A stretch of 64,000 nucleotides of DNA from Clostridiaceae bacterium Marseille-Q4149 (GTDB taxonomy: Bacteria > Bacillota > Clostridia > Oscillospirales > Oscillospiraceae), in assembly GCA_018228685.1 (NCBI GenBank), contig CP073691.1, positions 744,001 through 808,000 of the forward strand, read 5' to 3'. The translations under genes and the position numbers were made by a program. Of this stretch, positions 15,203 through 25,068 are shown piece by piece; position 1 is the stretch's first letter; every line of letters begins with the position of its first letter. Under the pieces are notes generated by a model that searched no databases, had not been told where the DNA came from, and saw nothing but the letters and a program-made list of their open reading frames with translations.

Positions 15203-17299
15203 ATGAAATATCAGCAGTGGAGCATACCGGAGCTGCCCGCCGGGGCAGTGGACCGGCTCACCGGGGCCGGGTACCCCTATCTGGTGTCCTCGGTGCTGGC
15301 CTCCCGGGGGATCACCACCCCGGAGGAGGCCGCCGCTTTCCTGGAGCGGGACCGGGACCTGCCCTATTCCCCCTTTTTGATGAAGGACATGGACAAGGCC
15401 GCCCAGCGGGTGAGCCGCGCCCTGGCCGACGGGGAAAAGATCGCCGTTTTCGGCGACTATGACGTGGACGGCATCACCGCCACGGTGATCCTGGTGGACT
15501 ATCTCCTGTCCCGGGGCGGCGACGTGGTGCACTATATCCCCCGCCGCATCGAGGATGGCTACGGCCTGGGAAGGGACGCCATCCTGTCCCTGCACGGGCA
15601 GGGGGTCCGCCTGCTGGTAACGGTGGACTGCGGCATCACCGGTGTGGAGGAGGTGGCCTACGCCAACTCCCTGGGCATGGACGTGGTGGTGACGGACCAC
15701 CATGAGTGCAAGGAGGAGCTGCCCCCGGCCTGCGCCGTGGTGGACCCCCACCGGCCCGACTGCGGCTATCCCTTCAAGCACCTGGCCGGCTGCGGCGTGG
15801 CGCTGAAGCTGGTGCTGGCCCTGGGGGGCGAGAGCCGGGAGGAGGCCCTGCTGTCCCGCTACTGCACCCTGGCCGCCATCGGCACCGTGGCCGACGTGAT
15901 GCAGATGTCCGACGAAAACCGCACCATCGTGTCCCGGGGCCTGGCGTCCATCAGCCGGTCGGACTTCATCGGCCTCCACGCCCTGCTGCATGAGGCGGGC
16001 CTGTCCGACAAAACCGTCACCTCCGTGCAGATTGGCTTCGTCCTGGCCCCCCGCATCAACGCCGCCGGGCGCATGGGCGCGGCGGACATGGCGGCGGACC
16101 TGCTGCTGTGCACCGATCCCCACCGGGCGGAGCACCTGGCCCGGGAGCTGTGCGCCCTGAACCGGGAGCGCCAGGCCGTGGAGCAGGAGATCTACTCCCA
16201 GGCCGTGGAACAGATCGAGGAGACCCCGCCCCAGGAGCGCAGCGCCCTGGTGCTGGCCTCCGACACCTGGCACCAGGGGGTGGTAGGCATCGTGGCCTCC
16301 CGCCTTTCGGAAAAATACGCCTGTCCCAGCTTTATGATCCACCTGTCCGGCGGCACCGGCAAGGGCTCCTGCCGCAGCTGGGGCGGGTTCAATCTGTTCG
16401 CCGCGCTGGAGTCCTGCTCCGACCTGCTGCTGGGCTTCGGCGGCCATGAGCTGGCGGCGGGCTTTACCATTGAAGAAAAGAACATCCCCGCCTTCCGGCA
16501 GCGGATGAACCAATACGCCAGCCGGTTCCGGGGCGGCAAGGCCCCGGTGTCCTGCCTGCAGGTGGACGTGCCCATCGGCCAGGCGGGCCGGGTGAACCTG
16601 GCGGAGGTGGAGGCCCTGGACGCCTTAGAGCCCTACGGGGCGGGCAACGCCCGGCCGGTGTTCTGCCTGCGGGGCGCCACGTTGGACCGGCTTCAGAACG
16701 TGGGCCAGAACCGGCACCTGAAGCTGCGCCTGACCAAGGGCAGCGCCCAGTTTGACGGCATCTTCTTCTCCGCCGTGGCCCAGACCTGTGGCGTGGCCCC
16801 CGGCGACCGGGTGGACGCCGCCTTCTATCTTCAGATCAACGAGTTCCGCAGCAGCCGCACCGTCCAGATGCAGATGGTGGATATCCGTCCCTCCCTTACC
16901 GGCAGCACCCGGGAGGAGGAGTCCCTGGAGCTGGTGGACCGCTGCCTGCGGGGGGACGAACTGCGTCCCCGGGACGCCGTGCGCCTGCTGCCCTCCCGGG
17001 ACCAGTGCGTGAGCCTGTGGCGGGCCCTGCAGCACGCGGTGCCCCCCGACGGACTGGAAACGGACTATCTGCCGCTGCTGCGGCGGCTGTCCGGGGCGCT
17101 GCAGGGGGCGGAGCCCTTTTTGCGGACGGTGCTGTGCCTGGAGGTGTTCCGGGAACGGGGCCTGCTGCAGTGCTGCCGCCTGGGCGACAGCATAAGCCTG
17201 CATCTCACCAGCCAGGGCAAGAAGGTAGCCCTGGACCGTTCGGAATATCTGCTGCGCCTGCATCAGGCGCTGGACGCATCGAAAGGAGGGGCACGCTGA
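15203..17299 (+). CDS. recJ: Single-stranded-DNA-specific exonuclease RecJ
   Basis: A 698-residue RecJ. The DHH nuclease motifs are intact: FGDYDVDGITAT (motif I, about residues 83-94), LVTVDCGITG, VVVTDHHE (the DHH motif) and AAIGTVADVM; the DHHA1 motif GGHELAAGF and an OB-fold region follow, then a C-terminal extension common in Clostridia. It degrades single-stranded DNA 5' to 3' in recombination and mismatch/base-excision repair using Mn/Mg. AAAGGGG precedes the ATG. Its TGA overlaps the relA ATG by one base, so translation is coupled. Confidence 0.96.
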   Translation: MKYQQWSIPELPAGAVDRLTGAGYPYLVSSVLASRGITTPEEAAAFLERDRDLPYSPFLMKDMDKAAQRVSRALADGEKIAVFGDYDVDGITATVILVDYLLSRGGDVVHYIPRRIEDGYGLGRDAILSLHGQGVRLLVTVDCGITGVEEVAYANSLGMDVVVTDHHECKEELPPACAVVDPHRPDCGYPFKHLAGCGVALKLVLALGGESREEALLSRYCTLAAIGTVADVMQMSDENRTIVSRGLASISRSDFIGLHALLHEAGLSDKTVTSVQIGFVLAPRINAAGRMGAADMAADLLLCTDPHRAEHLARELCALNRERQAVEQEIYSQAVEQIEETPPQERSALVLASDTWHQGVVGIVASRLSEKYACPSFMIHLSGGTGKGSCRSWGGFNLFAALESCSDLLLGFGGHELAAGFTIEEKNIPAFRQRMNQYASRFRGGKAPVSCLQVDVPIGQAGRVNLAEVEALDALEPYGAGNARPVFCLRGATLDRLQNVGQNRHLKLRLTKGSAQFDGIFFSAVAQTCGVAPGDRVDAAFYLQINEFRSSRTVQMQMVDIRPSLTGSTREEESLELVDRCLRGDELRPRDAVRLLPSRDQCVSLWRALQHAVPPDGLETDYLPLLRRLSGALQGAEPFLRTVLCLEVFRERGLLQCCRLGDSISLHLTSQGKKVALDRSEYLLRLHQALDASKGGAR

Positions 17300-19503
17300 T
17301 GACAGTGGATGAACGATACCAACGCCTGGAGGACACGGTGCGGGCCTATAACCCCACCGCCAGCTTCGACAAGATCCGGGCCGCTTATGAATTTGCCGCC
17401 GCCGCCCACCAGGGCCAGCTGCGCAAGGATGGCTCACCCTTTGTGACCCACCCCCTGGCCGTGGCCCAGATCGTGGCCGAGGAGCTGCACCTGGACTCCG
17501 AGTCCATCGAGGCCGCCCTGCTCCACGACACCATTGAGGACACCGCCGCCACCCATGAGGACATCGCCAAGCAGTTCTCCCCTACGGTGGCGGACCTGGT
17601 GGAGGGGGTCAGCAAGCTGACCCGGGTCCACTATACCTCCAAGGCCCAGGAGCAGATGGAAAACCTCCGGAAAATGCTGCTGGCCATGTCCAAGGACATC
17701 CGGGTGATCCTCATCAAGGTCTCCGACCGGCTCCACAATATGCGCACCATGGAGTACCAGACCCCGGAGAAGCAGAAGCAGAAGTCTTTCGAGACCCTGG
17801 AGATCTACGCCCCCATCGCCCACCGCCTGGGCATGCAGAAGATGAAGTGGGAGCTGGAGGACCTGTCCCTGAAATACCTGGACCCCATCAGCTATCGGGA
17901 GATCGTGGACGCCCTGGACGAGAAGGCCACGGAGTACGACGGCTTCATGTCCTCCATCCACGACCAGATCACCCAGCGCCTGGAGGAGGCCCATATCGAC
18001 GGCTATGTCTATGGCCGCATGAAGCACCCCTACTCCATCTATCGCAAGATGTACACCCAGAACAAGTCCCTGGACGACGTGTATGACCTGTTCGCCTTCC
18101 GGGTCATCGTGGACACGGTGTCCGACTGCTATTACGTTCTGGGCATCATCCACGACCTGTACAAACCCGTGCTGGGCCGGTTCAAGGACTATATCGGCAC
18201 TCCCAAGCCCAACATGTACCAGAGTCTCCACACCACCGTCATGGGCCAGAACGGCGTTCCCTTCGAGGTGCAGATCCGCACCAAGGAGATGCATGAGGTG
18301 GCCGAATACGGCATCGCCGCCCATTGGAAGTATAAGCAGAACGGCCAGGGCGGCGGCGACGAGGGCCGGTATGAGTGGGTCCGCCGCTTGCTGGAGAATC
18401 AGGAGGGGGCCGACGCCGAGGAGTTCATCCACTCCCTGAAGGTGGACATGTTCGCCGACGAGGTATTTGTGTTCACCCCCCGGGGCGACGTCATCAACCT
18501 GCCTGCCGGGGCCACCCCCATCGACTTTGCCTATAACATCCATTCCGCCGTGGGCAACCACATGGTGGCCGCCAAGGTCAACGGTCGCATCGTGCCCTTC
18601 GACTGCCGCCTGAAAAACGGCGACATTGTGGAGGTGGTCACCTCCCAGTCGGCCCACGGGCCCAGCCGGGACTGGGTGAAGATCGCCCGGTCCAGCAACG
18701 CCCGGTCCAAGATCCGCCAGTGGCTCAAGCGGGAGCGCCGGGACGAAAACGTGGTCACGGGCCGGGCCTCCTTCGAGTCGGAGCTCAAGCGCTGCGGCGT
18801 GTCTTTGAAGGAGCTTACCAACGACGAAAACCTCCCCGGCATCCTGAAAAAGCTCACCTATAAGAGCCTGGACGACCTGTACGCCGCCATCGGCTACGGG
18901 GGCATCAGCAGCCTGAAGGTCATCGGCCGCATCCGGGAGGATATCCAGCGCATTCTCCACCAGCACCAGGAGGAGCGCCAGGCGGAGGTGCCGCTGGAAG
19001 GCCGCCCCGATGCCACCCGCCCCGCCGTGCCCAAGCGCACCCACAGCGAAAAGGGCATCATTGTGGAGGGCCTCAGCAACTGCCTGGTGAAGTTCTCCAA
19101 GTGCTGCACCCCCGTCCCCGGGGACGACATCGTGGGCTTCATCACCAAGGGCTACGGGGTGTCCGTCCACCGGAGGGACTGTCCCAACGCCGACCCGGCC
19201 CGCCGCCGTCCCGACGAGGAGGGCCGCTGGATCAAGGTGTCCTGGGCCGAGGACGTGGAGGGCACCTTCCGCACCACCCTCCAGGTGGTGGCCAAGGACC
19301 GCATCAACCTCATCGTGGATATCTCCACGGTGCTCTCCTCCACCAAGACCCATGTGGCCTCCATGAACGCCCGCTCCACCCCCGACGGCTTCGCCCTGAT
19401 CACCCTGGATACCGATGTGTCCAGCAGCCAGCAGCTGAAAACCGTCATGCGCCGCATCGAGCAGATTTCCGGCGTTATGCGGGTCACCCGCCCGGCGGGC
19501 TGA
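17299..19503 (+). CDS. relA: Bifunctional (p)ppGpp synthetase/hydrolase RelA/SpoT
   Basis: A 734-residue Rel protein. The HD hydrolase domain (AAHQGQLRKDGSPFVTHPLA; LLHDTIEDT), the synthetase domain (YGRMKHPYSIYRKM; RVIVDTVSDCYYVLG; GTPKPNMYQSLHT; EVQIRTKEMHEVAEYG), TGS (FTPRGDVINLPAGATPIDF), a zinc-finger-like CCTPVPGD segment and a C-terminal ACT domain are all present and full length. It sets the stringent-response alarmone level. Both catalytic halves keep key residues, so it should be bifunctional. It starts at 17299 with AAAGGAGG upstream and overlaps recJ. Confidence 0.96.
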   Translation: MTVDERYQRLEDTVRAYNPTASFDKIRAAYEFAAAAHQGQLRKDGSPFVTHPLAVAQIVAEELHLDSESIEAALLHDTIEDTAATHEDIAKQFSPTVADLVEGVSKLTRVHYTSKAQEQMENLRKMLLAMSKDIRVILIKVSDRLHNMRTMEYQTPEKQKQKSFETLEIYAPIAHRLGMQKMKWELEDLSLKYLDPISYREIVDALDEKATEYDGFMSSIHDQITQRLEEAHIDGYVYGRMKHPYSIYRKMYTQNKSLDDVYDLFAFRVIVDTVSDCYYVLGIIHDLYKPVLGRFKDYIGTPKPNMYQSLHTTVMGQNGVPFEVQIRTKEMHEVAEYGIAAHWKYKQNGQGGGDEGRYEWVRRLLENQEGADAEEFIHSLKVDMFADEVFVFTPRGDVINLPAGATPIDFAYNIHSAVGNHMVAAKVNGRIVPFDCRLKNGDIVEVVTSQSAHGPSRDWVKIARSSNARSKIRQWLKRERRDENVVTGRASFESELKRCGVSLKELTNDENLPGILKKLTYKSLDDLYAAIGYGGISSLKVIGRIREDIQRILHQHQEERQAEVPLEGRPDATRPAVPKRTHSEKGIIVEGLSNCLVKFSKCCTPVPGDDIVGFITKGYGVSVHRRDCPNADPARRRPDEEGRWIKVSWAEDVEGTFRTTLQVVAKDRINLIVDISTVLSSTKTHVASMNARSTPDGFALITLDTDVSSSQQLKTVMRRIEQISGVMRVTRPAG

Positions 19504-19545
19504 GAAAAAACACAATATATTAACCGAAAAGGAGACTATATTACC

Positions 19546-19998
19546 ATGAGAGCAGTGCTGACCCGCGTGAAAAGCGCCTCCGTATCCGTGGACGGCAAAA
19601 CCATCGGCAGCATCGGCCCCGGCTTCCTGATCCTGCTGGGCATCACCCATGACGACACCGAGGCCCAGGCCGTGAAGCTGGCGGACAAACTGACGGGACT
19701 GCGGATCTTCGAGGACGAGGACGGCAAGATGAACCGTGGTCTGGAAACCGTCAACGGTGAAATCCTGGTGATATCCCAGTTCACCCTGTACGGCAACTGC
19801 CGCAAGGGCCGCCGCCCGGACTTCCTGGCCGCCGCCCGGCCGGAGGTGGCTATCCCCCTGTATGAAAAGTTCGTGTCCCTGTGCCGGGAAAAGGGCATCC
19901 ACACCGAAACCGGCGAGTTCGGTGCCGAGATGCTGGTGGAATCCGTCAACGACGGACCTCTGACCCTGGTGGTGGACACGGACCAGCTGAATGCGTAA
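19546..19998 (+). CDS. dtd: D-aminoacyl-tRNA deacylase
   Basis: A 150-residue Dtd, normal length. [35 protein letters not shown] (Ser-Gln-Phe-Thr active-site motif) and the cross-subunit [10 protein letters not shown] (Gly-Pro variant segment) are present. It removes D-amino acids from mischarged tRNA. In Clostridia it usually follows relA, as here (42-base gap, AAAGGAG upstream of the ATG). Confidence 0.95.
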   Translation: MRAVLTRVKSASVSVDGKTIGSIGPGFLILLGITHDDTEAQAVKLADKLTGLRIFEDEDGKMNRGLETVNGEILVISQFTLYGNCRKGRRPDFLAAARPEVAIPLYEKFVSLCREKGIHTETGEFGAEMLVESVNDGPLTLVVDTDQLNA

Positions 19999-20067
19999 CG
20001 TATTCCACATTCTTCCGGGCGGACGCCGCTGTCCGCCCGCTTTTATCCTGAACAGGAGGTTGAACCC

Positions 20068-20688
20068 ATGAAAATTGATTCCATTATGGTGGGCCCCATT
20101 ATGACCAACTGCTACCTGCTGAGCGACGAGACGGCAGGGGTCTGCGCCCTGATCGACCCCGGCGACGAGGCCCCCCGGGTGCTGGACATGGTGGCCAGGT
20201 CCGGCTGCCAATTGCAGTATATCCTGCTGACCCACGGTCACTTTGACCACACCACCGCCGTGCGCCCCATCTTAGAGCAGTACCCGGACCTGCCGGTGTA
20301 CATCAACGAAAAGGACGTGGTGGACGGCCGCCGGGGCGACATGGAGCTGGTGTTCTCCCGGCTGCCGGAGCATAACCAGCGCTACTATCACGACGGCGAC
20401 ACCCTGACCCTGGGGAGCCTGACTGTCACCGTGCTGGAGACCCCGGGCCACTCCAAGGGCTCCGTGTGCCTGGTGGCGGAGGATGTGATCTTCTCCGGCG
20501 ACACCCTGTTCCGCTGCTCCTGCGGCCGGACGGACTTCGCCGGCGGCGACTATCGGGAGATGCTGCAATCCCTGGCCCGCCTGGGGAATCTGCCCGGGTC
20601 CTACCGGGTCTACCCCGGCCACGACCAGCCCACCACCCTGGACTATGAGCGCCGGGTGAATCCCTATGTCCGCCAGGGCATGAAGTAA
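20068..20688 (+). CDS. MBL-fold metal-dependent hydrolase (glyoxalase II-like)
   Basis: A 206-residue metallo-beta-lactamase-fold protein with the zinc motif THGHFDHT (HxHxDH), a second ligand region TPGHSKGS, the bridging Asp in FSGDTLF and the last His in YPGHDQPTT. This is the short glyoxalase II-like branch found between dtd and hemZ in many Firmicutes; it lacks the C-terminal glutathione-binding domain of true GloB, so the physiological thioester is unknown. AACAGGAGGTTG precedes the ATG. Confidence 0.9.
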   Translation: MKIDSIMVGPIMTNCYLLSDETAGVCALIDPGDEAPRVLDMVARSGCQLQYILLTHGHFDHTTAVRPILEQYPDLPVYINEKDVVDGRRGDMELVFSRLPEHNQRYYHDGDTLTLGSLTVTVLETPGHSKGSVCLVAEDVIFSGDTLFRCSCGRTDFAGGDYREMLQSLARLGNLPGSYRVYPGHDQPTTLDYERRVNPYVRQGMK

Positions 20689-20699
20689 GGGGCGGGGCT

Positions 20700-22181
20700 A
20701 TGAAACTGGTTTTTCGCGGTCATGACGACCGCTACGCGGTGGAGCAGAGTCTGCTGGCCTTTTTCCCGGAGGAGCGGCCCGTGTATCAGGAGCCGGAGCC
20801 GGGGGAGGACAACTGGGCCCGGGTGGACCTGCACCAGGGTCCGGTATACGCCACCGCCGTCACCGAGATCGCCCACGGCGGCAGGCTGGGCCGGGGGACC
20901 TCCCGGGCCCTGCTGCGGGACGTGACGGACGAGTATGAGCGGGAGCGCCTGCGGCAGAAGGCCGTGAAGCTCAGCTTCTTCAAGGCCGCCCGAAGCATCA
21001 CCGGCGTCACCCCGGCCTGGGGCGCATTGACGGGCATCCGCCCCGGCAAGCTGGCGGCCCGGCTGCTGGAGCAGGGAAAGACTCCCGCCCAGGTCAGCCG
21101 CATTTTAGGGGACACCTACTATGTCTCCCCCTCCCGCCGCCGCCTGGCGGTGGAGACCGCCCAGGAGGGCCTGCGGGCCAAGGCGGACCTGCGCCCGGAG
21201 GACATCTCCCTGTATATCGGCATCCCCTTCTGCCCCACCCGCTGCGCCTATTGCAGCTTCGTGTCCCAGTCGGTGGAAAAGTCCCTGGGGCTGATGGAGC
21301 CGTATTTAGAGGTGCTGTGCCGGGAGATCACCGACGCCGCCCAAATGGTGCGGGAGACGGGCCTGCGCATCAAGTCCTTCTATATGGGCGGCGGCACCCC
21401 CACCACCCTGTCCGCCCGGCAGATGGACCGGCTGCTGACCCACCTGAACCGCAGCTTTGACCTGTCCGGCTGCGTGGAATACTGCATCGAGGCCGGACGG
21501 CCCGACACCATCACCCGGGAAAAGCTCCAGGTGCTGCTGGACCACGGGGCCGACCGCATCAGCGTCAATCCCCAGTCCCTGGAGGATGAAGTGCTCCGGG
21601 CCATCGGCCGCCGCCACACCGCCCGGGACATTGAGGACACCATGGCCCTGGCCGCCTCCATGGGCTTTCCCCATGTGAACATGGACCTGATCGCCGGGCT
21701 GCCTGCCGACACGCCGGAGGGCTTCCGCCGGACCCTGGACAAGTGCCTGACCTTCGGGGCCGACAACATCACCGTCCATACCCTGAGCCTGAAAAAGGGC
21801 AGCCGCATCCTGCTGGAGGGGCTGCCCATCCCCACGGCGGCGGACGTGGCCCGGATGCTGGACTATGCCGACCCCACCCTCCGCGCCGCCGGATTCTCCC
21901 CGTACTATCTCTATCGCCAGAAGTATATGTCCGGCAGCTTTGAAAACGTGGGCTGGTGCATATCCGGAGCCCAGGGGCTGTATAATATTTACATCATGGA
22001 GGAGCTGCACAGCATCCTCTCCCTGGGGGCAGGCGGCTCCACCAAGATGGTGGACCCGGTCCGAGGCCGCATCCAGCGGGTGTTCCACGCCAAATACCCC
22101 ACGGAGTATATCCAGCGGCCCGAAAAGATCGCCGAGAACCTGTCGGCCTTCCGGGCATTCCATGAAAATATGAAGAAGTGA
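20700..22181 (+). CDS. hemZ: Coproporphyrinogen dehydrogenase HemZ (radical SAM)
   Basis: A 493-residue radical SAM protein of the HemZ branch. An N-terminal domain of about 170 residues precedes the FeS motif CPTRCAYCSF; GGGTPTTLSARQ and the later SVNPQSLED and GLPADTPEGF are typical of the HemN/HemZ family. HemZ is the oxygen-independent coproporphyrinogen oxidase homologue of Firmicutes that follows the MBL gene; in anaerobes lacking haem synthesis its substrate is uncertain. It starts 11 bases after the MBL stop (GGGGCGG upstream). Confidence 0.88.
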   Translation: MKLVFRGHDDRYAVEQSLLAFFPEERPVYQEPEPGEDNWARVDLHQGPVYATAVTEIAHGGRLGRGTSRALLRDVTDEYERERLRQKAVKLSFFKAARSITGVTPAWGALTGIRPGKLAARLLEQGKTPAQVSRILGDTYYVSPSRRRLAVETAQEGLRAKADLRPEDISLYIGIPFCPTRCAYCSFVSQSVEKSLGLMEPYLEVLCREITDAAQMVRETGLRIKSFYMGGGTPTTLSARQMDRLLTHLNRSFDLSGCVEYCIEAGRPDTITREKLQVLLDHGADRISVNPQSLEDEVLRAIGRRHTARDIEDTMALAASMGFPHVNMDLIAGLPADTPEGFRRTLDKCLTFGADNITVHTLSLKKGSRILLEGLPIPTAADVARMLDYADPTLRAAGFSPYYLYRQKYMSGSFENVGWCISGAQGLYNIYIMEELHSILSLGAGGSTKMVDPVRGRIQRVFHAKYPTEYIQRPEKIAENLSAFRAFHENMKK

Positions 22182-22195
22182 AATGAGGAGGGTCC

Positions 22196-23785
22196 ATGAC
22201 CAGGGGGAAGCAGTCATTTTTAGGGGGCGCCGCCCTGCTGACGGTCACCATGCTTGTTACCAAGGCCATCGGCGCCCTGTACAAGATCCCTCTGGGGAAC
22301 CTGCTGGACGAGCAGGGCATGAACTATTTCTACGCCGCCTATAACATCTATAACCTGCTGCTGATGGTGTCCACCGCCGGGCTTCCTCTGGCCCTTTCCC
22401 GGCTGGTGTCCCAGGCGGAGGCTCTGGGCTGGGTAAACCGGCGGCGGCGCATCGTCTCCGTGGCCTTCTGGCTGTTTCTGCTGCTGGGGCTTCTCAGCAG
22501 CGGCCTGATGTTCTTCCTGGCCGGTGACCTGGCCGGGTGGATGCACAACACCCGGGCGGAGGACGCCATCCGGGTGCTGTCTCCGGCGGTGCTGTGCGTG
22601 TGTCTGGTGTCGGTGATCCGGGGCTATACCCAGGGCATGGGCGATATGCGGCCCACCGCCGCCAGCGAGGTCATCGAATCCGCCAGCAAGCTGATGGTGG
22701 GCCTGGGTCTTGCCTGGTGGCTGCTGCGGCAGGGGTACCCCTCCCACATAGCCGCCGCCGGTGCCATCGCCGGGGTCACGGCGGGGGTGATTCTGTCCCT
22801 GCTGGCCCTGACCGTGTGGACAGCGACCCATTTGTCCCGGGACAAGGGCCGGGACGACCCGGGACAGAGCCGGGATATCCTGCGCCAGCTGCTGGCCATC
22901 GGGGTGCCCATCACCGTGGGCTCCGTGAGCCTGTCGGTGATCAACCTGCTGGACCAGTCCATCACCATGGGCATCCTGCAGACCTCCTGGGGCCTGACGG
23001 AGGCCGAGGCCGGGAGCCTTTATGGGGTGTACAGCTACGCCGGGAACCTGTTCGCCCTTCCGGCGGCGTTTATCTATCCCCTGACCATCAGCCTGATCCC
23101 CGCCATCGGGGCGGCCCTGGCCCGGGGGGACCGGGCCTCCGCCGGGCGGCACACCGCCGCCGCCTTCCGGCTGACGGCCCTGCTGGCCCTGCCGGCGGGG
23201 GTGGGACTCAGCGTTCTGGCCCGGCCCATTCTGGAGCTGCTGTACCCCGCCAAGGGGGCGGCCACCCTGGAGGCCGCGGCGTATCACCTGGAAATTCTGG
23301 GCGTCGGCAGCATTTTTGTGTGCCTGATGGCCCTATCCAACGGGATTTTGCAGGCCTATGGCCGGGAAAAAGTCCCCCTTTGGACCCTGCTGGCCGGAGG
23401 CGGGCTGAAGATCGCCCTGAACTATCTGATGATCTCCAACCCTGATTACGGCATCCGGGGCCTGCCGGTAAGCACCCTGTGCTGCTATGCCCTGATCACG
23501 GTGCTGAACCTGGGGGCCATCGCCCGGTATGTGCCGGAAAGGCCCGATTATTTCCGGGTGTTCTCCCGGCCGGGGCTGGCGGCCCTGGGGATGGGCGCGG
23601 CGGCATGGTGGCTCCACCGGCTGCTGGCAGACCTGCTGCCCGGGGGGCTGGCCACCCTGCTGGCGGTGGCTCTGGCGGCGGTGATCTACGCCGGGGCGGC
23701 GCTGCTGCTGGGGGCCGTGGGCCGGGAGGAGGCCATGGCCCTGCCCGGCGGGGAGCGTCTTGTCCGCTGGCTGCGGCTGAAATAG
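22196..23785 (+). CDS. spoVB: SpoVB-like MATE/MOP lipid flippase
   Basis: A 529-residue protein with about 14 membrane segments of the oligosaccharide/lipid exporter superfamily. FLGGAALLTVTMLVTKAIGALYKIPL at the start and RGYTQGMGDMRPTAASEVIE near 140 are hallmark stretches of the SpoVB/YtgP group, which flip lipid-linked peptidoglycan precursors; SpoVB serves spore cortex synthesis. The location directly before mazG and hup mirrors the spoVB-mazG order (yabM-yabN) of B. subtilis. GAGGAGGG precedes the ATG. Confidence 0.88.
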   Translation: MTRGKQSFLGGAALLTVTMLVTKAIGALYKIPLGNLLDEQGMNYFYAAYNIYNLLLMVSTAGLPLALSRLVSQAEALGWVNRRRRIVSVAFWLFLLLGLLSSGLMFFLAGDLAGWMHNTRAEDAIRVLSPAVLCVCLVSVIRGYTQGMGDMRPTAASEVIESASKLMVGLGLAWWLLRQGYPSHIAAAGAIAGVTAGVILSLLALTVWTATHLSRDKGRDDPGQSRDILRQLLAIGVPITVGSVSLSVINLLDQSITMGILQTSWGLTEAEAGSLYGVYSYAGNLFALPAAFIYPLTISLIPAIGAALARGDRASAGRHTAAAFRLTALLALPAGVGLSVLARPILELLYPAKGAATLEAAAYHLEILGVGSIFVCLMALSNGILQAYGREKVPLWTLLAGGGLKIALNYLMISNPDYGIRGLPVSTLCCYALITVLNLGAIARYVPERPDYFRVFSRPGLAALGMGAAAWWLHRLLADLLPGGLATLLAVALAAVIYAGAALLLGAVGREEAMALPGGERLVRWLRLK

Positions 23786-23868
23786 ACGAAAATTCCGTAC
23801 ATTTTTCACGAAAAACAGCCTCATCAGGCTATTTTGCCGATAAGAGGACTTGCAATAGGAGCGGGAAT

Positions 23869-24654
23869 ATGGTACATTTTAAGGAGAAAGCGCGATACAA
23901 CTACGACGACCTGCTGGAGATCATCCGGGTGCTCCGCTCGCCGGAGGGCTGCCCCTGGGACCAGGTGCAGACCCACCAATCCATCCGCCGGGGACTGCTG
24001 GAGGAGGCCTATGAGGCCGCCGAGGGCATCGACCGGGACGACGCGGACCTGCTGCGGGAGGAGCTGGGGGACGTGCTGATGCAGGTGGTGTTCCACGCGG
24101 ACATCGAGCGCCAGCGGGGCCGGTTCACCATGGAGGACGTGGTGGACGGCGTGGTGAAGAAGCTGATCTTCCGCCACCCCCATGTGTTCGGCGGCGCGGA
24201 GCCGGAAAAGGACGCGGAGTCGGTGCTGGTCAGCTGGGATGCCATCAAGCGCCGGGAGAAGCACCAGCGCACCACCACCCAGGCCATGGACAGCGTGGCC
24301 CGGTCCCTGCCTGCCCTGTGGCGGGCGGAAAAGCTCCAGAAAAAGGCCGCAGACGATGGCTTCGACTGGCCGGATATCCAGGGGGCCCTGTCCAAGCTGG
24401 ACGAGGAGGTGGGCGAGCTGCACCAGGCGGTGCAGGACGGCGCCAACGTGGCCGAGGAGCTGGGGGACGTGCTGTTTGCCGCCGTGAAGGCCGCCCGCTT
24501 TGCCGGAGTGGACCCGGAGGACGCCCTGAACGCCGCCTGTGAAAAGTTCATCCGCCGCTATGGGGCGGTGGAGCAGGGGGCCCGGGACCGGGGCGTCAGC
24601 GTGTCGGACCTGACCCTGGAGGAAATGACCGGCCTGTGGAACGCCGCCAAGTAA
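23869..24654 (+). CDS. mazG: Nucleoside triphosphate pyrophosphohydrolase MazG
   Basis: A 261-residue MazG with two all-alpha NTP-PPase repeats. The first has CPWDQVQTHQS, EEAYEAAEGID and the metal motif EELGDVLMQVVFHA; the second EEVGELHQAVQ and EELGDVLFAAVKAAR. It hydrolyses canonical or damaged NTPs to NMP and pyrophosphate and, in E. coli, modulates ppGpp-related survival. The ATG at 23869 has AGGAGCGGG upstream; a longer in-frame extension overlaps spoVB and is rejected. The tandem order spoVB-mazG-hup is conserved in Clostridia. Confidence 0.95.
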   Translation: MVHFKEKARYNYDDLLEIIRVLRSPEGCPWDQVQTHQSIRRGLLEEAYEAAEGIDRDDADLLREELGDVLMQVVFHADIERQRGRFTMEDVVDGVVKKLIFRHPHVFGGAEPEKDAESVLVSWDAIKRREKHQRTTTQAMDSVARSLPALWRAEKLQKKAADDGFDWPDIQGALSKLDEEVGELHQAVQDGANVAEELGDVLFAAVKAARFAGVDPEDALNAACEKFIRRYGAVEQGARDRGVSVSDLTLEEMTGLWNAAK

Positions 24655-24742
24655 GGCGGCCCCCATCTGACCCAGGTTTCTGATGCGATATTCATCGCTT
24701 TGGGATAGATTTTGACCAAGGAAAATTTTTAGGAGGACTATC

Positions 24743-25018
24743 ATGAATAAGACCGAACTGATCGCCGCCGTGGCGGAAGAGACCGGCATGTCCAAGAAGG
24801 ACACCGAGGCTGTCATCGCCGCCACCCTGGGCACCATCACCGCCGCCCTGCACGAGGAGGAGAAGGTGCAGCTCATGGGCTTCGGCTCCTTCGAGGTGAA
24901 GAAGCGCGCTGCCCGCACCGGCCGCAACCCCAGAAGCAAGGAGACCATCGAGATCCCCGCTTCCCAGACCCCCGTTTTCAAGGCCGGCAAGGCCCTGAAG
25001 GACGCCGTGGCCAAGTAA
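24743..25018 (+). CDS. hup: HU family DNA-binding protein
   Basis: A 91-residue [22 protein letters not shown] begins the dimerisation helices, and [18 protein letters not shown] is the DNA-binding beta arm with the usual RTGRNP tip; [11 protein letters not shown] closes it. It is the general nucleoid protein that bends DNA. TTTAGGAGG precedes the ATG; it has its own 88-base gap after mazG and a strong terminator after it. Confidence 0.97.
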   Translation: MNKTELIAAVAEETGMSKKDTEAVIAATLGTITAALHEEEKVQLMGFGSFEVKKRAARTGRNPRSKETIEIPASQTPVFKAGKALKDAVAK

Positions 25019-25033
25019 AAAAACAGACCATTC

Positions 25034-25068
25034 CGGCGGCGCGGGGTTTTCCCGCGCCGCCGCGTTTG
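25034..25068 (+). terminator. Terminator after hup
   Basis: GGCGGCGCGGG (25035-25045) pairs with CCCGCGCCGCC (25051-25061) around TTTTC-type loop bases; followed by CGTTTGTC, a modest T tract. Confidence 0.65.

Noticed and set aside
17434..20250. A 938-codon open frame on the minus strand (and similar long minus-strand frames at 351-1907 and 54189-56834)
   Set aside because: They lie antisense to clear plus-strand genes (relA, dtd, XpaC-like, MalT-like), have low-complexity Gly/His/Gln/Ala-rich translations and arise from codon-position GC bias.
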